Of a DNA stretch of 64,000 nt, positions 10,890-21,023 are shown piece by piece. Each line of letters starts with the position of its first letter. Position 1 is the stretch's first letter. The translations under genes and the position numbers were made by a program. A model generated the notes under the pieces. The model was not told the DNA's origin. It worked only from the letters and a program-made list of their open reading frames with translations, and searched no databases. Origin of the DNA: Pectinophora gossypiella (lineage: Eukaryota > Arthropoda > Insecta > Lepidoptera > Gelechiidae); the NCBI RefSeq assembly GCF_024362695.1, contig NC_065422.1, forward strand, positions 11,655,534 to 11,719,533, read 5' to 3'.

Positions 10890-11496
10890 ACATTACAACA
10901 CAACTTACAACAACAAATTTTGCAAATTACACTTAACTTTTTAACTTTTTTTACAACTTTTGGTATGGTGTCGTACGATAAATGTGATGAACCGATGTTA
11001 CTAAGTGATCAGATGATTAGAAAGAACACAATCCCTCTGTCGGATTTTACGACTTCCCGTGATGAGAAGTAGCAGTCTCGCATTGAATCAATATGTTCTT
11101 TTGTTTAACTTGGCAAACCAGCAGGCAAGGAAATTCAATTCCAGGAAAAGGAATAATACTACGTGTAGTAGCTAGGTAATATCTTAGAAGCGTCGCTTCA
11201 GAAGTCCCCGTTTATTACAGGCTGACCATTACCATGGCGACGGATGCAATAATGAAATTATTACGGCGGCGCGACTCATAATTGTTTCTGATTCAATTCC
11301 GTGAAGATTCAAGTCGTCACGAGACAGTGTTGCCCGGGGCTTGAATTATGACTTTGTTACTCGAACATTCTGTCTTAGCCGCAAGGGTTACTGCGTGTAA
11401 CAGTTTTAGGATAAATATGGAAATTGTTTCCTACTTGGTAACCAAAAAGTTTAGCGACATTTTCAAGAAACCTAAGCTACATTATCCATTGTTTGG

Positions 11497-11750
11497 GGTA
11501 CGTCGTAGTGTCACGGGTTCGAATCTCGGTTCGGGCTCTACAAACCACTGAATTTGACTTTATGGAGCTTGAATTCATGTTTCGATTATATTTAATTGAT
11601 GTCACGTTGTTTCTAGGATTCGTACCTGATTGATGGCAATAGGCTCGTTTCCTATTACATGGAACTTAAACGTAACTGGCGAGTAGTGGGTTGTATATTA
11701 TACGCCTCTGTCTACCCCTTCGCGAATACAGGTGTGATGCTGTATTATGC
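11497..11750 (+). mobile_element. SINE-E copy, plus orientation
   Basis: TAGTGTCACGGGTTCGAATC is a near-perfect B box region at the 5' side, followed by CTACAAACCACTGAATTTGA, GAATTCATGTTTCGATTATA, CCTATTACATGGAACTTAAA, the GC-rich block CTGTCTACCCCTTCG and a GTGTGATGCTGTATTATG end. The 5' head is partly lost. Confidence 0.75.
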
Positions 11751-11805
11751 TTCCTCAATCGTATTTTTTATTGCCTTAGAGACCTATAAAAAGAATGTTT
11801 GTCTT

Positions 11806-11900
11806 CTTCTATCGTGCGGTTTGTGAGGTCGATGACTCCGCCTGACTAAGCCTGGTGTTGTGGTGACAATTAAACCATCCATCAAAGGCCGCTGGCATCT
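11806..11900 (-). mobile_element. SINE-A 3' fragment, diverged
   Basis: TCTTCTTCTATCGTGCGGTT and TTGTGAGGTCGATGAC, then CCTGGTGTTGTGGTGAC, match the 3' end of SINE-A on the minus strand with gaps. Confidence 0.5.
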
Positions 11901-11922
11901 CTCTTCAATCAATCAATCATCA

Positions 11923-12370
11923 TCATCAGCCGTACGACGCCCACTGCTGGGCATAGGCCTCCCCCAAGGATCAATCAATCAATAATACTTTATTGCACAA
12001 CGAAATATACAAAGGACATAAACATACGAATAAAACATAAGTACAATAGGCGGCCTTATTGCTAAATAGCAATTTCTGCCAGGCAACCTTAGGGTGATAG
12101 AAGTTAATGCATGCTCTCTTCATCTTCGTCATCTTTCTCTTGCCGTAAATATCGTTATACTTTAAAGTGCTTTGCTCTTGGTCTCAGACTTGCCCGAAGC
12201 CATTGACGAGGCCTAAGATGGAGCTCGCCCAGAAGGTGCCTGTTCACTCTGGCCTTGAAAGCACCCGGGTTATATGCATTCGGAAATACGGAAGACGGCA
12301 GAGAATTCCACTCCCTAGCAGTCTCACAATTGCGAGCAATTAAAAAATAATCTAATTTATATGAAGTCAT
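11923..12370 (-). pseudogene. LINE 3' ends; RT C-terminal relic plus 3' UTR
   Basis: The minus-strand frame at 12155-12370 carries ETAREWNSLPSSVFP and AFKARVNRHLLGE. The REWNSLP...VFP...FKxxVNRHLL pattern is the C-terminal end of a CR1/jockey-like LINE reverse transcriptase. The following 3' UTR (11980-12154) contains GGCGGCCTTATTGCTAAATA read on plus and the tail CAATAAAGTATTATTGATTG read on minus. Related UTRs lie at 38672-38790, 57917-58030 and 62425-62520. To its left, 11923-11975 is the terminal piece of another LINE (see 6213-6435). No RT catalytic core remains. Confidence 0.75.
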
Positions 12371-14187
12371 TTAAACACAAGAAATGGCGTCAAATTCCAT
12401 ATTCAATTGCTGCCCGCGAATGATCGACGCGGGTATTCCGCTACCTTATTGGCTAATCTGTAAATGCTAAACACCTATGTATTCAGGGAATGGTACAATT
12501 AATATGCGCGGCCAGAAGATTTCCCATGCGGGGCCGTGTCAAATATAGGGTACCTTATTAGGCCGCGGTACGGCGAGGTACATGTACGTAAAATGGTACG
12601 TACCATATTTAGGCGCACGGCTTATTTTTATTATGTGACTTGTTTGTTTGTATACTCTTTATTGTTTTAAAATACAAAGGAAATTTACATTATTTATTAA
12701 TTTATCGTTAGATAAAGCGTAGGCGAGTTTATTCCTAATTGGGATTTCTTCCAGCTAACCTTGGACAGCCTGAAAGAAACTCAGTGGGCCGGTGTTATCA
12801 CGCAATAAATGAGTTGATAACTATGAATTACGAGTAAACTGTATGTATGTACTTGTTGTATGGGATTCACTACTTGTCCGAACAAATAGAGAGTGTTGAG
12901 GGTATTCGCACTAGCAGATTTATATTTGAATAGAGATAGATACACACAGAGCTGGGAAAGTAGCGGGCCCAGCCGCGGAACATTGTTTGCGAATGGTGGT
13001 AACATATACAAATGAATAGTTTGCCTGAGAACATCCGTCTAGAACCAAATAAAAGTAAATATAAAAAAAATACTTAAACAATACATTTTAGCCTCGTGTC
13101 CTAGCTAATTTATGTTATTAATTGTTAAATTCACTGTGCTCCTACTTACAAATGACTATTAGATATAAGTTCACATTATTAGTAGAGACTCTTTCCTGCA
13201 GACAAACTGTTTAAACAGTTTTGCAGGGCATTGACAAATTATATTTTTAGTATTAAGATTTAATAAATAAATAAATAATAATAAGTTTAAAAACTGAAAC
13301 CCGACTACGGAAAAATAACGCTCTAAAAAGTACGAAACAAGAAAGTTGGTAAACTGTGAATTTCTTCCGAATATTGATGTTTAGAAGCCGTGATCGGAAG
13401 CCATCTCTGTACAGAACCACAAAAGCACTTTTAATTCATATTTCGTTAGAACAAAAAGAATCAAACATTTTTTGATCGAAATGTTTATTTGCTCCACTCA
13501 AGATGTTTCTGATTTTAAATCATATACAAACTAACCATACAAAAGAAAAAATCACCAAAATCAGACCTGTCCCTGGCAAATTACAAGTTAGTTAGGAAGC
13601 TCTGGCTTTATTGACTTCACTATTAGAGTTTATACAAATCTTGTACTTCAATGCCACAAGATAGGTCTTATCTACTTAATGTAGACTAACTGCCTCGCTT
13701 CAATCTTGTTCGAAACTAGTTCGTAACTGTTCCAGTTGTAGATAATATTCGTATTGTTGCTTCCTAAATTGGGAGCGAATAAAGAAAGAAATAAATTATT
13801 TATAATAAAAGTATATAATTTGTGCGTAAAAATGTAGGCATCAATCTCTCCTTCCGAGAAACTGTGAAAGGCATAGGTACTTACAATATAAGGAATACTT
13901 AAAAATAAAATAGCTATTCAAAATTCTAGATTAAATAAATTAAATTCATCTTTTTTGTGGTTACGTATACGTTTGAAATTATTATTATATATTAATTATT
14001 AATACCTACCCGAAAATATTTTTTTCAGATAATAAATTTGAAGCTCATGTGAAACTTACTTTATGTAAAAAACCTTATTATGAGATTAATGTAAATGTGT
14101 TCCTCTAGTCATTAAACAACTTGTAAAGTACTATATTTATTTAAAAGATGTGTTGCTGTTACAGCTTCTTGTCAATTCTTCTCCTCA
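12371..14187. other. No gene seen; two palindromes
   Basis: Unassigned AT-rich DNA. Around 12640-12770 is a LINE-tail-like piece on the minus strand (TTCTTCCAGCTAACCTTGG). Two perfect palindromes stand out: ATGGTACGTACCAT near 12592 and AAACTGTTTAAACAGTTT at 13204-13221, the latter flanked by CTGCA/TGCAG. No coding frame above 76 codons and none with a motif. Confidence 0.45.
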
Positions 14188-14432
14188 GCCTGAGGAGCTC
14201 GGTGGCGCAGCGGTAAACACGTTCGGTCTGCGATTGTTGAAGTTAAGCAATTTTCGCAAAGGCCGGTCATAGGATGGTTGACCACAAAAATAAAGTTTTC
14301 ATTTCCAGGTCCTCCGTGCTTCGGAAGGCACGTTAACCCGTTGGTCCCGGCTGCATTAGCAGTCGTTAATAACCACCAATCCGCACTGGGCCCGCGTGGT
14401 GGTTTAAGGCCCAATCCCCTTGGACCCTGTAG
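14188..14432 (+). mobile_element. SINE-C, 3'-incomplete
   Basis: Begins GAGGAGCTCGGTGGCGCAGC, then GTCTGCGATTGTTGAAGTTA, GGCCGGTCATAGGATGG, CTCCGTGCTTCGGAAGGCAC and GCACTGGGCCCGCGTGG. It departs from the copy at 15168-15464 after GGCCCAATCCCC, so the GATGATGA tail is missing. The 106-residue minus-strand frame is a shadow. Confidence 0.85.
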
Positions 14433-14511
14433 AGCACAGCAACGTTGAAGGGAAGAGAGGAAGTGTGTATGTGTAAAATTAAAACTTATCATTACACCTA
14501 GACCCTACATA

Positions 14512-14710
14512 CAGGGTGTTAGTGACATAGTAACGAAAACTTTGAACGAAGATTCAGACCATGGTTCTGAGTAGTTATCAAGTGGAATTCTCCGTCGCAA
14601 AAGTATGGAAAAAAAACACTAACATTTTCATGAATTTTCCGACAGGAAATTCCACTTGATATCAACTCAGAATCCTCCTCAGTATTCGTTACGATGTCAC
14701 TAACACCCTG
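14512..14710. mobile_element. TA-flanked MITE (CAGGGTGTTAGTGACAT ends), copy 1
   Basis: The ends are CAGGGTGTTAGTGACAT and its complement, flanked on both sides by TA. Inner blocks TTCTGAGT...ATCAAGTGGAATT and AATTCCACTTGATATCAACT are also inverted, so about 80 bp on each side can pair. TA target duplication points to Tc1/mariner-type mobilisation. Other copies: 44481-44703 and 62700-62827. Confidence 0.85.
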
Positions 14711-15167
14711 TATTATAGGACTTATTATGTACTAGGCCTTCCTCTTACAAGTCAACCACTTATACTCGCATCATATATTCTATCAAATCAAATAGTCTTT
14801 ATTACACATAAAACCACATTAAGACACTTCGTTTCTTATGTTCTATTAACAATGTAACGTTCCCATGTAATCTCAAGACGAAGTACCAAACGTAACCTGA
14901 TTAATCATCAGAGTACATACGTCATGCACCGACGGAACATCGCCCTGATTGGACACATCTCTGGGGAAATTACCACGGTAGGTGTAAGGGATCACACATT
15001 ATTGTAATCTACATACATATTTCAGTAAAACTCGAGTTTGTTTGCCAGAGGCGTATGGGACGTGACTGCTCAGGCTCACTCTGAGAGACTACTCGTAAGG
15101 GTTAGTGAGTACATGCGGTGCGGGTTGTTGCTAACTTGGGATTTTAGTTCAGATTAAGTGAACATTG

Positions 15168-15464
15168 AGGAGCTCGGTGGCGCAGCGGTAAACGCACTCG
15201 GTCTGCGATTGTTTAAGTTAAGCAACTTTCGCAAAGGCCGGTCATAGGATGGGTGACCACAAAAAAAAAAGTTTTCATCTCGAGCTTCTCCGTGCTTCGG
15301 AAGGCACGTTAAGCCGTTGGTCCCGGCTGCATTAGCAGTCGTTAATAACCATCAATCCGCACTGGGCCCGCGTGATGGTTTAAGGCCCGATCTCCCTATC
15401 CATCCAAAGGGAAGGCCCGTGCCCCAGTAGTGGGGACGTTAATGAGCTGATGATGATGATGATG
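15168..15464 (+). mobile_element. SINE-C, full length with target duplication
   Basis: Full unit from GAGGAGCTCGGTGGCGCAGC to the tail GAGCTGATGATGATGATGAT. The 12 bp AAGTGAACATTG lies immediately before (15156-15167) and after it (15465-15476), a perfect target-site duplication, so both boundaries are fixed. The head contains a tRNA-like A box (GGTGGCGCAGCGG) but only a weak B box. It shares CGTGCTTCGGAAGGCACGTT and CCGTTGGTCCCGGCT with SINE-A and SINE-B, a core typical of related SINEs. Confidence 0.92.
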
Positions 15465-16170
15465 AAGTGAACATTGGTGCTGAGCAGAATAGAATAGAAT
15501 AGAAATTGTTCATTATAAAAGGATGCCACACACAAAGACAAGACAATAACATCACTTAAAATTTTTCACAAAACAATTACAAAAAGCATAGGAGGATGTT
15601 CATTAGAATGATCAAAAGGTGGTGGTGGACATCCTGAGTTATACCTGTCATTTTCTTATCCGCTAAAAAGAAAGGGTTGGGTTATCTACGTTTACACACG
15701 TTTTTCTCCCCAAAATAACACCGTAAACGGATTAAAACGGTATGAATAACCGAATTTCACGCTAATAAAGTCGAGGGCAGAGAGCTAGTGTGTAAATCAG
15801 GAACCAAAATTTTAAAAAACTTTATTTATTATTATTTATTTCTTTGTACGCAACAGAACACACAAAAGAAACATACAAAGATAACAGACAGTACAGGTAA
15901 GCAAAACTAAAAGGTGGTAAAAAAACTTATGGATAAACTTGTTGAAGGTCAACAAGTTGGTACAAGTTGGTTGGTGGTTGGTTAGTAGGTTATGGTTAGG
16001 TAAGAGTTTTTTTGTAATTATTTCTTTTTATATTGGTGCAATAAAGTGTATTTGTATTGTATTTGTAAGGTGAATTTATGAATCTACGTACTTATGTCAT
16101 TTCGCAAGGTATTATGGCAGAGGAGAAGAAATGACAAGAAACTGCAACAGCAACACATCTTTTAAATAAA

Positions 16171-16234
16171 GTTGTGCGTGCGTGCGTGAGTGCGTGCGTG
16201 CGTGCGTGATGCGTGCGTGCGTGCGTGTGTGTAT
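16171..16234. repeat. (GTGC)n microsatellite
   Basis: About fifteen GTGC/GCGT units with a GAGT interruption and a GATG slip in the middle, ending in GTGTGT. It follows a phrase AGTTGTGCGTGCG that may be the 3' end of an older element. Confidence 0.9.
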
Positions 16235-16493
16235 GTTTTTTTGTAATGTTTTAATTATTCGTTATTTTAATTTTAAGTGACAAATTGTATCTCTTCTTTT
16301 AAATCAATGAGAGTAAACATTAGAAGTTACTTAATAACTAAAGGAACCCATTTAATACCAGGCATTTTTTATGGTATAAATCTTATAATAAGTTGTTTCA
16401 CATAAGATAAGCTTCACATGAGCTTTAAATTTGTTTTCTAACAAGTTCAGAATATTATTATAGTACTTAATGTAAATATGAATGAGATCAGAC

Positions 16494-16618
16494 CAACTGA
16501 GCACCCTCAGGCCTGTTGTCTTAAACGTTGTATCGGTGAGAGCCTTCAGCGCTCCCAATTGTCTGGCCAAGTAGTTAATGTCATCTGCAGCAAATCTACA
16601 ATAAGTCACGTCAAAAAA
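16494..16618 (+). mobile_element. Retroposon P, 5'-truncated, with 13 bp TSD
   Basis: Contains CAGGCCTGTTGTCTTAAACG, GAGAGCCTTCAGCGCTCCCA, TGTCTGGCCAAGTAGTTAAT and the 3' end AGTCACGTCAAAAAAA. The flanks AATGAGATCAGAC at 16481-16493 and 16619-16631 are identical. Poly-A end plus a direct repeat of this length and 5' truncation are the hallmarks of target-primed reverse transcription. This copy fixes the orientation of the family. Confidence 0.88.
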
Positions 16619-16775
16619 ATGAGATCAGACATTATTATAATGTAGGTAACACACACATACATAGTTCAGTAAAACTCGAGAGCTATTGTGTTGTCCTTGT
16701 TTGCTGAAGCCGTTTGGTACGTGACTTGCTTCGACTAGCTCAGTCCGCCAGTCTGTCAGATACAGTAGCTAGAAT

Positions 16776-16930
16776 CAGTGAGTGGAATTTTGTATAGTTC
16801 GGTTCATGTTGGTTTAAAGCAGTGGTTCTTAATCTTTTTAGGGACTGTATGGCGAATAAATTGTTGTCTTGGCCCATCAACTGTTTGGCCGTAATAAACA
16901 TTGTTAGAAAGATGTTCTATGAATAAAATA
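16776..16930. repeat. hAT-like repeat, copy 1 of a direct pair
   Basis: CAGTGAGTGGAATTTTGTAT, GGTTCATGTTGGTTTA and AGCAGTGGTTCTTAA match 17278-17418, about 500 bp downstream. CAGTGGTTCTTAA resembles a hAT-type terminal repeat, but I see no paired right end. Confidence 0.6.
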
Positions 16931-16963
16931 CGTTTGAAATTAAATTATTCGGCATAAAACGTA

Positions 16964-17008
16964 GTGGAGGAAGCAAGAGAAGTTTGTCAGGATCGAAGCA
17001 AACGAAAG
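16964..17008 (+). pseudogene. LINE C-terminal fragment
   Basis: Fifteen codons read VEEAREVCQDRSKRK, the same tail motif as at 32358-32510 (minus) and 63302-63366. Nothing else of the element is recognisable here. Confidence 0.55.
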
Positions 17009-17277
17009 TCCTTAGCCTTTGAGTAACTCGTTATGTAGATATGTAAAACATAGGTACATACATACATACATACATAAACTCACGCCCGTAATCCCAAATG
17101 GGGTGGGCAGAGCCACAAGTAATCAAAGACAACTTGCAGCCACTGTTGATACGAAAACATAGGTGTTATATTAAAATTATTTGTGAAAATTCACCAAGAT
17201 CTCCATTTTATTTTCCGGCTAAGTAGTGAACGTCAGATGCGGAAAATTTAGAAATAAAGTCACAAAAAACGCAAATA

Positions 17278-17418
17278 CAGTGAGTGGAATATTGTATAGT
17301 TCGGTTCATGTTGGTTTATAGCAGTGGTTCTTAAACTTGTGTTTGGGAACCATGTCAATAAGGTTGTTGTCTTGCAGTTATAAGCATTATTAGAAAGTTG
17401 TTCTATAAATAAAATTCA
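17278..17418. repeat. hAT-like repeat, copy 2
   Basis: Starts CAGTGAGTGGAATATTGTAT and keeps GCAGTGGTTCTTAAACT and AAGTTGTTCTATAAATAAAA; diverged from copy 1 by substitutions and gaps. Confidence 0.6.
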
Positions 17419-17583
17419 TGCAGGCATTATACTCAGAACAGAAAACAAAGGAGAAATGTTATGAGACACCGTTTGTATTGAAACCGATGCCGCCAGCCTG
17501 GTGACGTTTGTAACCTAGCAACCAACAATATCAACATTTTAGTGATGTACTTGGTGATTATATTTTAATAGGTACTTACACTT

Positions 17584-17966
17584 GTAGCCGTGGTAGCTCA
17601 GTTGATAGAACGCTAGCCTCTCACTTTGAGGTCGCAGGTTCGAATCCAGCACAGGCCTAAACCAATGATTGTCGAATTTGTTTTCGAATTCATGTTTCGA
17701 TCATAAATGATTTTCACGTGCTCAGCCGTGAAGGAAAACATCATGAGGACCACATTCCCGAGAAATGCATTTTCGGAGGTACGTGACCTAACCTGTATTG
17801 GGTTGGTTTTCCTTTCGCAGATTGGAAGGTCAGATAGGCTGTTGCTTTTGTAAAAAACGGGACCTGTCAAATCTTCAGGTTAGGTAAGCGGACCCTGTGG
17901 AAAACGGGATAATGCTAGGAGAGCGGGATAACGCTAGATAATGCTAGCTGGGAGATGATGATGACG
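17584..17966 (+). mobile_element. SINE-D, full length with 14 bp TSD
   Basis: The tRNA-like head is excellent: TGGTAGCTCAGTTGATAGAA (A box) and GCAGGTTCGAATCC (B box). The body holds AAATTCATGTTTCGATC-like, GCATTTTCGGAGGTACGTGA, CCTGTATTGGGTTGG, and GTCAAATCTTCAGGTTAGGT; the tail is GATGATGATGACG. AGGTACTTACACTT at 17570-17583 and 17967-17980 is a perfect target duplication. The tail contains internal repeats of GGGATAATGCTAG. Further copies: 53348-53674 (minus), 20251-20438 (minus), and 3' pieces at 40079-40120, 42406-42570, 43557-43736 and 44361-44453. Confidence 0.93.
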
Positions 17967-18184
17967 AGGTACTTACACTTCTAAATAATGTGTTACGAGT
18001 TAGATCGATCGATTATGTTCTATCTAACAATAGTGATTCAAACTCGAGATTAATATTTCCTCTAAGGTTTGATAGGTACGACTAACTTTACCAGGCGGGT
18101 TTGTATGCAGATGTTTATGTATCTACGTCGAACGATATCCAGTGGCTAGTTTAGTGGCCTAACTGCCCTGTCCGAGGACAGGGA

Positions 18185-18293
18185 CGGCGCGCTGGAGCAC
18201 ACCCCGGATACTTCATACAAACAACCTTGTTTTACACAGACATCGCACATTAACATTATCGTACACACGCATCTGTGTGTGTGACGTCTGACG
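18185..18293 (+). repeat. R7 repeat, left part (interrupted)
   Basis: CACACCCCGGATACTTCATA, TACACACGCATCTGTGTGTG and GTGACGTCTGACGTC match the reverse complement of 30995-31080. In that uninterrupted copy the next bases are a short spacer and then TGTTCGAAGG; here that continuation appears only at 18944. Confidence 0.7.
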
Positions 18294-18329
18294 TCATACG
18301 TAGGGTATTTCATATTCCTGCATCACGCA

Positions 18330-18450
18330 CCAATCTCGGACGAAGGTCTCCAGTAGCAAGAATATGCATACAGTACAACTACTGTCAAAGTAAAAAATCT
18401 ACAGTTGATGTATTTAGTGACAGTCTGGCCGCTTTAAAGCGTATTCTATT
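18330..18450 (+). pseudogene. LINE RNase H-like fragment
   Basis: The plus frame includes VDVFSDSLAALKRI, the conserved strand-plus-helix motif of LINE or retroelement RNase H domains, where the Asp of SDS is catalytic. Upstream residues (RICIQYNYCQSKKS) align plausibly with the preceding helix. The fragment is cut off at a run of ATT triplets at 18447. A LINE of the I or R1 group is the natural source, but this is inference. Confidence 0.6.
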
Positions 18451-18732
18451 ATTATTATTATTATTTGAAAGTTGTGAGGGCCGGACCGAATGCAGCCCGC
18501 GAGGTCACTGCGACCTTGACAGATCTATTGTGACCTTAAATCCCTACATTTAAATATCCTCCTCTAGACCGATCCGTTCGAATAGATCCAACGTCTTTTT
18601 GGGAGAAAGCTCCATGACTTCCTGGGGGTCCATTATGTGGCCCCCAAGTGTACGGCTTCTACTATGTATGAGAGCCTCACAGCTGCATAGCAGATGTAGT
18701 GGCGTCTCATCTTCCCCTAAGCAGAATCTGCA
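18447..18732 (-). pseudogene. LINE ORF2 C-terminal region with (TAA)n tail
   Basis: On the minus strand, 60 uninterrupted codons end at a TAA stop at 18550-18552. They begin CRFCLGEDETPLHLLCSCEA, a Cys/His pattern (C-x2-C-x7-H-x4-C) typical of the zinc-knuckle-like end of LINE ORF2 proteins, and finish LDLFERIGLEEDI. A ~85 bp 3' UTR follows, then a (TAA)n run at 18465-18447, as in I-type LINEs. Good reading frame suggests relative youth. It faces the RNase H fragment tail-first, so the two came from separate events or a rearrangement. Confidence 0.75.
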
Positions 18733-18943
18733 TAGAATCTATTATGTTAATTAAATACTTTTTAAATACATTGTTTTAAGTTTACGCGGTTATTATCTAT
18801 GTGTTTTAATTACTTTTTAAATTTCTGTTTTTTTACTTCTGTTCTGTAATGTGGACACAATTTCGAAAATGAGGTCTTATATCATGTAAGAAATGTACTG
18901 TGTTGGAGTTCCATGAATAAATAAAATACGATTCAAGTCTAAA

Positions 18944-19035
18944 CTGTGTTCGAAGGGGGTAAACCTAGCTCAAACGCTAGTGGCGAGCGGAGAGTTGCCG
19001 TTCTATACAAAGTATTATTCCTTATTCTATGGCTG
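18944..19035 (+). repeat. R7 repeat, right part (interrupted)
   Basis: TGTTCGAAGGGGGTAAACCT, GGCGAGCGGAGAGTTGCCGT and TATTATTCCTTATTCTATG complete the R7 copy whose left part lies at 18185-18293. Confidence 0.7.
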
Positions 19036-19094
19036 GAGCCTCAAGCTCCTAGAGCACAATACCCACCTTGTCCTTTTTTGTTAGTAAAGTTCAT

Positions 19095-19350
19095 CATCTT
19101 ACTTTCGGACAATCAGGTGATGCCTGTAATGTCCTAGCCAAACTATGTGATAATATGTCCCCACTGGGATTAAGATGAAGTAAGATGATCCGTGCTTCGG
19201 CAGGTCGGTTAAGCCGTTGGTCCCGGCTACTATTTACCGATGTCAGTAAATAGTCGTTACATGAGCCATGTCAGAGGTCTTTGCTGGCTCAATAATAACC
19301 CTGACACCAGGTTTGGTAGTCCACCTCACAACCCACTCGATAGAAGAAAA
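19095..19350 (+). mobile_element. SINE-A with inverted 5' half
   Basis: From about 19095 to 19166 the text CATCTTACTTTCGGACAATC ... CCCCACTGGGATT is SINE-A in minus orientation. From about 19172 it is SINE-A in plus orientation: AAGTAAGATGATCCGTGCTT, GCCGTTGGTCCCGGC, GTTACATGAGCCATGTCAG, CCTGACACCAGG and CGATAGAAGAAAA. The two halves meet within the family at the same internal point (AGTAAGATGA). This is the structure produced by twin priming during target-primed reverse transcription. Confidence 0.8.
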
Positions 19351-19508
19351 AGTAAAAAGTTTTTTTTTTATAATGAAAAGTCCTAATTGATCCTCATCTT
19401 CTTAAGTTTGACTTCAGAGGGTCTAGTGCGATTTAGGCTAAGGCGAACGAAACTTATTAAGGTGCCTTACCTTATCTTACATAACATAAACCGCCTATAT
19501 ACTACTGA

Positions 19509-19738
19509 GGTATGGAGCATATTCCACCACGCTCCTCCACTGGTGGTGGAGGTATTTTTACAGCTAATAGCCGGGACCAAGGAGTCATCTTACTTGTTTG
19601 GATAATCAGGCGATTCACGCCTGCAAAGTCCTGACTAAACAAAGGACAGTCTCACAAAGTGATTTCGACAATGTCTCCTTCGGGAATCGAACCCCGACCT
19701 CCAGATCGTGAGCCTAACGTTCTAACTACTAGACCACA
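19509..19738 (-). mobile_element. SINE-B, minus, nearly complete
   Basis: Reads on the minus strand from a tRNA-like head (TAGTTAGAACGTTAGGCTCA, then GGGGTTCGATTCCC) through CTTTGTTTAGTCAGGAC to CCACCACCAGTGGAGG and the start of the 3' tail. The last ~60 bp of the family (the GATTGAGGGGAGGCC block) is missing at the left end. Confidence 0.8.
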
Positions 19739-20250
19739 TTATGTAATAAATAGCGTAAAAGATTTTTTTTTGTATGAAGTGTTCTGATTGCGGCGGTAGC
19801 TCTACTTTGAATTTGAACTGCTCAACCATGAGTTTTAGTCGTGTTATACATAATATTTAAAAAAAGTTAATCACCATATAAAATTACTTTCAAAGTCCAG
19901 GATAATCATAGTATCCGGTATTCTGTTAGGTTACATAAGGGCGTCAAACTTTATCACTTCCATGTTCCGAAATCACTCTATCACCTAGCTACACCCCTGA
20001 GCTAGTTACCAAAATGTATGAAACAATTAGCATATTCTAAACATGTGCCCGTGCTCTGGATGTTAGAACATGTCAGCTCTGCCATGTACTGGATAACATT
20101 GGACCATTCATTTTATATGACACCTGATAGCAGGAAGAGATTGTGGCGAGCTTGCCAGATTTGTTTATGTTCTGAAATTAGGAATAGATTATAATAGATT
20201 CTGTTAAAATACGTTGCGAAGAACGAAAACGGTCATCATTGAGGTAAATA

Positions 20251-20438
20251 CAACAATACAAGTAAGGTCATATACCTCTGAAACTCATTTCTCCGTGTGG
20301 GGAATGTGGATCCACACATGAATTCGGAAACAAAATCGGAAATCATTGGTTTGTTTAGGTTTAGGCTCGTGCTTGGCTTCGAACCTGGGACCTCTCAGTG
20401 TGAGCCAAGAGTTCTTCCAACTGGGCTACCATGGCTCA
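20251..20438 (-). mobile_element. SINE-D, internally deleted
   Basis: Minus-strand head ATGAGCCATGGTAGCCCAGT and B box GAGGTCCCAGGTTCGAAGCC, then CCAATGATTTCCG and AATTCATGTG, after which the ~50 bp between ATGTTTGGATC and CACATTCCC is missing. The copy ends near TACTTGTATTGTTG. Confidence 0.75.
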
Positions 20439-20564
20439 TAGAAATAAACAAACATACTTAGATAATATCCTTAAAAGTGAGCAAAACCATAAGTAGGCTT
20501 AAGACAAATTGCAGTCACTTTTGATATGAAGTCTTAAGATGGATATGATGATCCGTACGGCCAA

Positions 20565-20606
20565 CGAACCAACCCAACTAACCAACCACCAACGAACCAA
20601 CCAACT
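20565..20606. repeat. Degenerate (CCAA)n
   Basis: Alternating AACCAACC and CAACGAACC units, about ten in all. Confidence 0.7.
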
Positions 20607-20814
20607 ACAACATTAGCCGTGATAGGCTGGTCAGCTATCTAGCATATATTGAAAATAAAATAAACATTTTTTTATCCTATCTGCTTCAAATTCAAAATAT
20701 TTATTTCAGAAACTATTCCGTATTACGTTAGTATTAACAGAAAGTTTAACTTAGCGTTAGTAACAGATTCGAAAGACAACATAAAAATAAGCTACATGAG
20801 ACCGGCCCGAATCA

Positions 20815-21023
20815 CCGAAGCCGCGGGCAGCTATGTAAACAGCGTGCATTCGCACCCAGCGGTTCAGCAGCGGCGAGTCGTACCGGTCCACCAATGCGCT
20901 CATGATGGTGCGCGCAGCGCTTACGCATGACCGCGGGGAAGTGGTCAACACGCGCCTCGCAGAACATAGGTACCGGAGGCGCTACAGCGTGACGACAGCC
21001 CCAGCAGCGCCCTGAACGCATTA
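20815..21023 (-). pseudogene. LINE ORF2 C-terminal relic with two frameshifts
   Basis: Three successive minus-strand frames give one family sequence. Frame one reads NAFRALLGLSSRCSASG, frame two FCEARVDHFPAVMRKRCA, frame three VDRYDSPLLNRWVRMHA. Together they match the well-conserved end of lepidopteran LINE ORF2 proteins (NAFRxLLxLPRxCSASGMF...MRKR...DSPLLNRWVRMH). The GC content is higher than the surroundings, so this stands out as former coding DNA. The shifts lie near 20962 and 20910. It is not a host gene. Confidence 0.78.

Noticed and set aside
10563..10944. Two overlapping plus frames of 102 and 117 codons
   Set aside because: They are antisense to the LINE relic with DDNRWT and RGRPPARW on the minus strand.
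14172..14492. 106-codon minus-strand frame
   Set aside because: Reverse strand of SINE-C.
17584..17660. True tRNA gene
   Set aside because: A and B boxes are good, but no acceptor stem closes and the unit continues as a SINE with TSDs.
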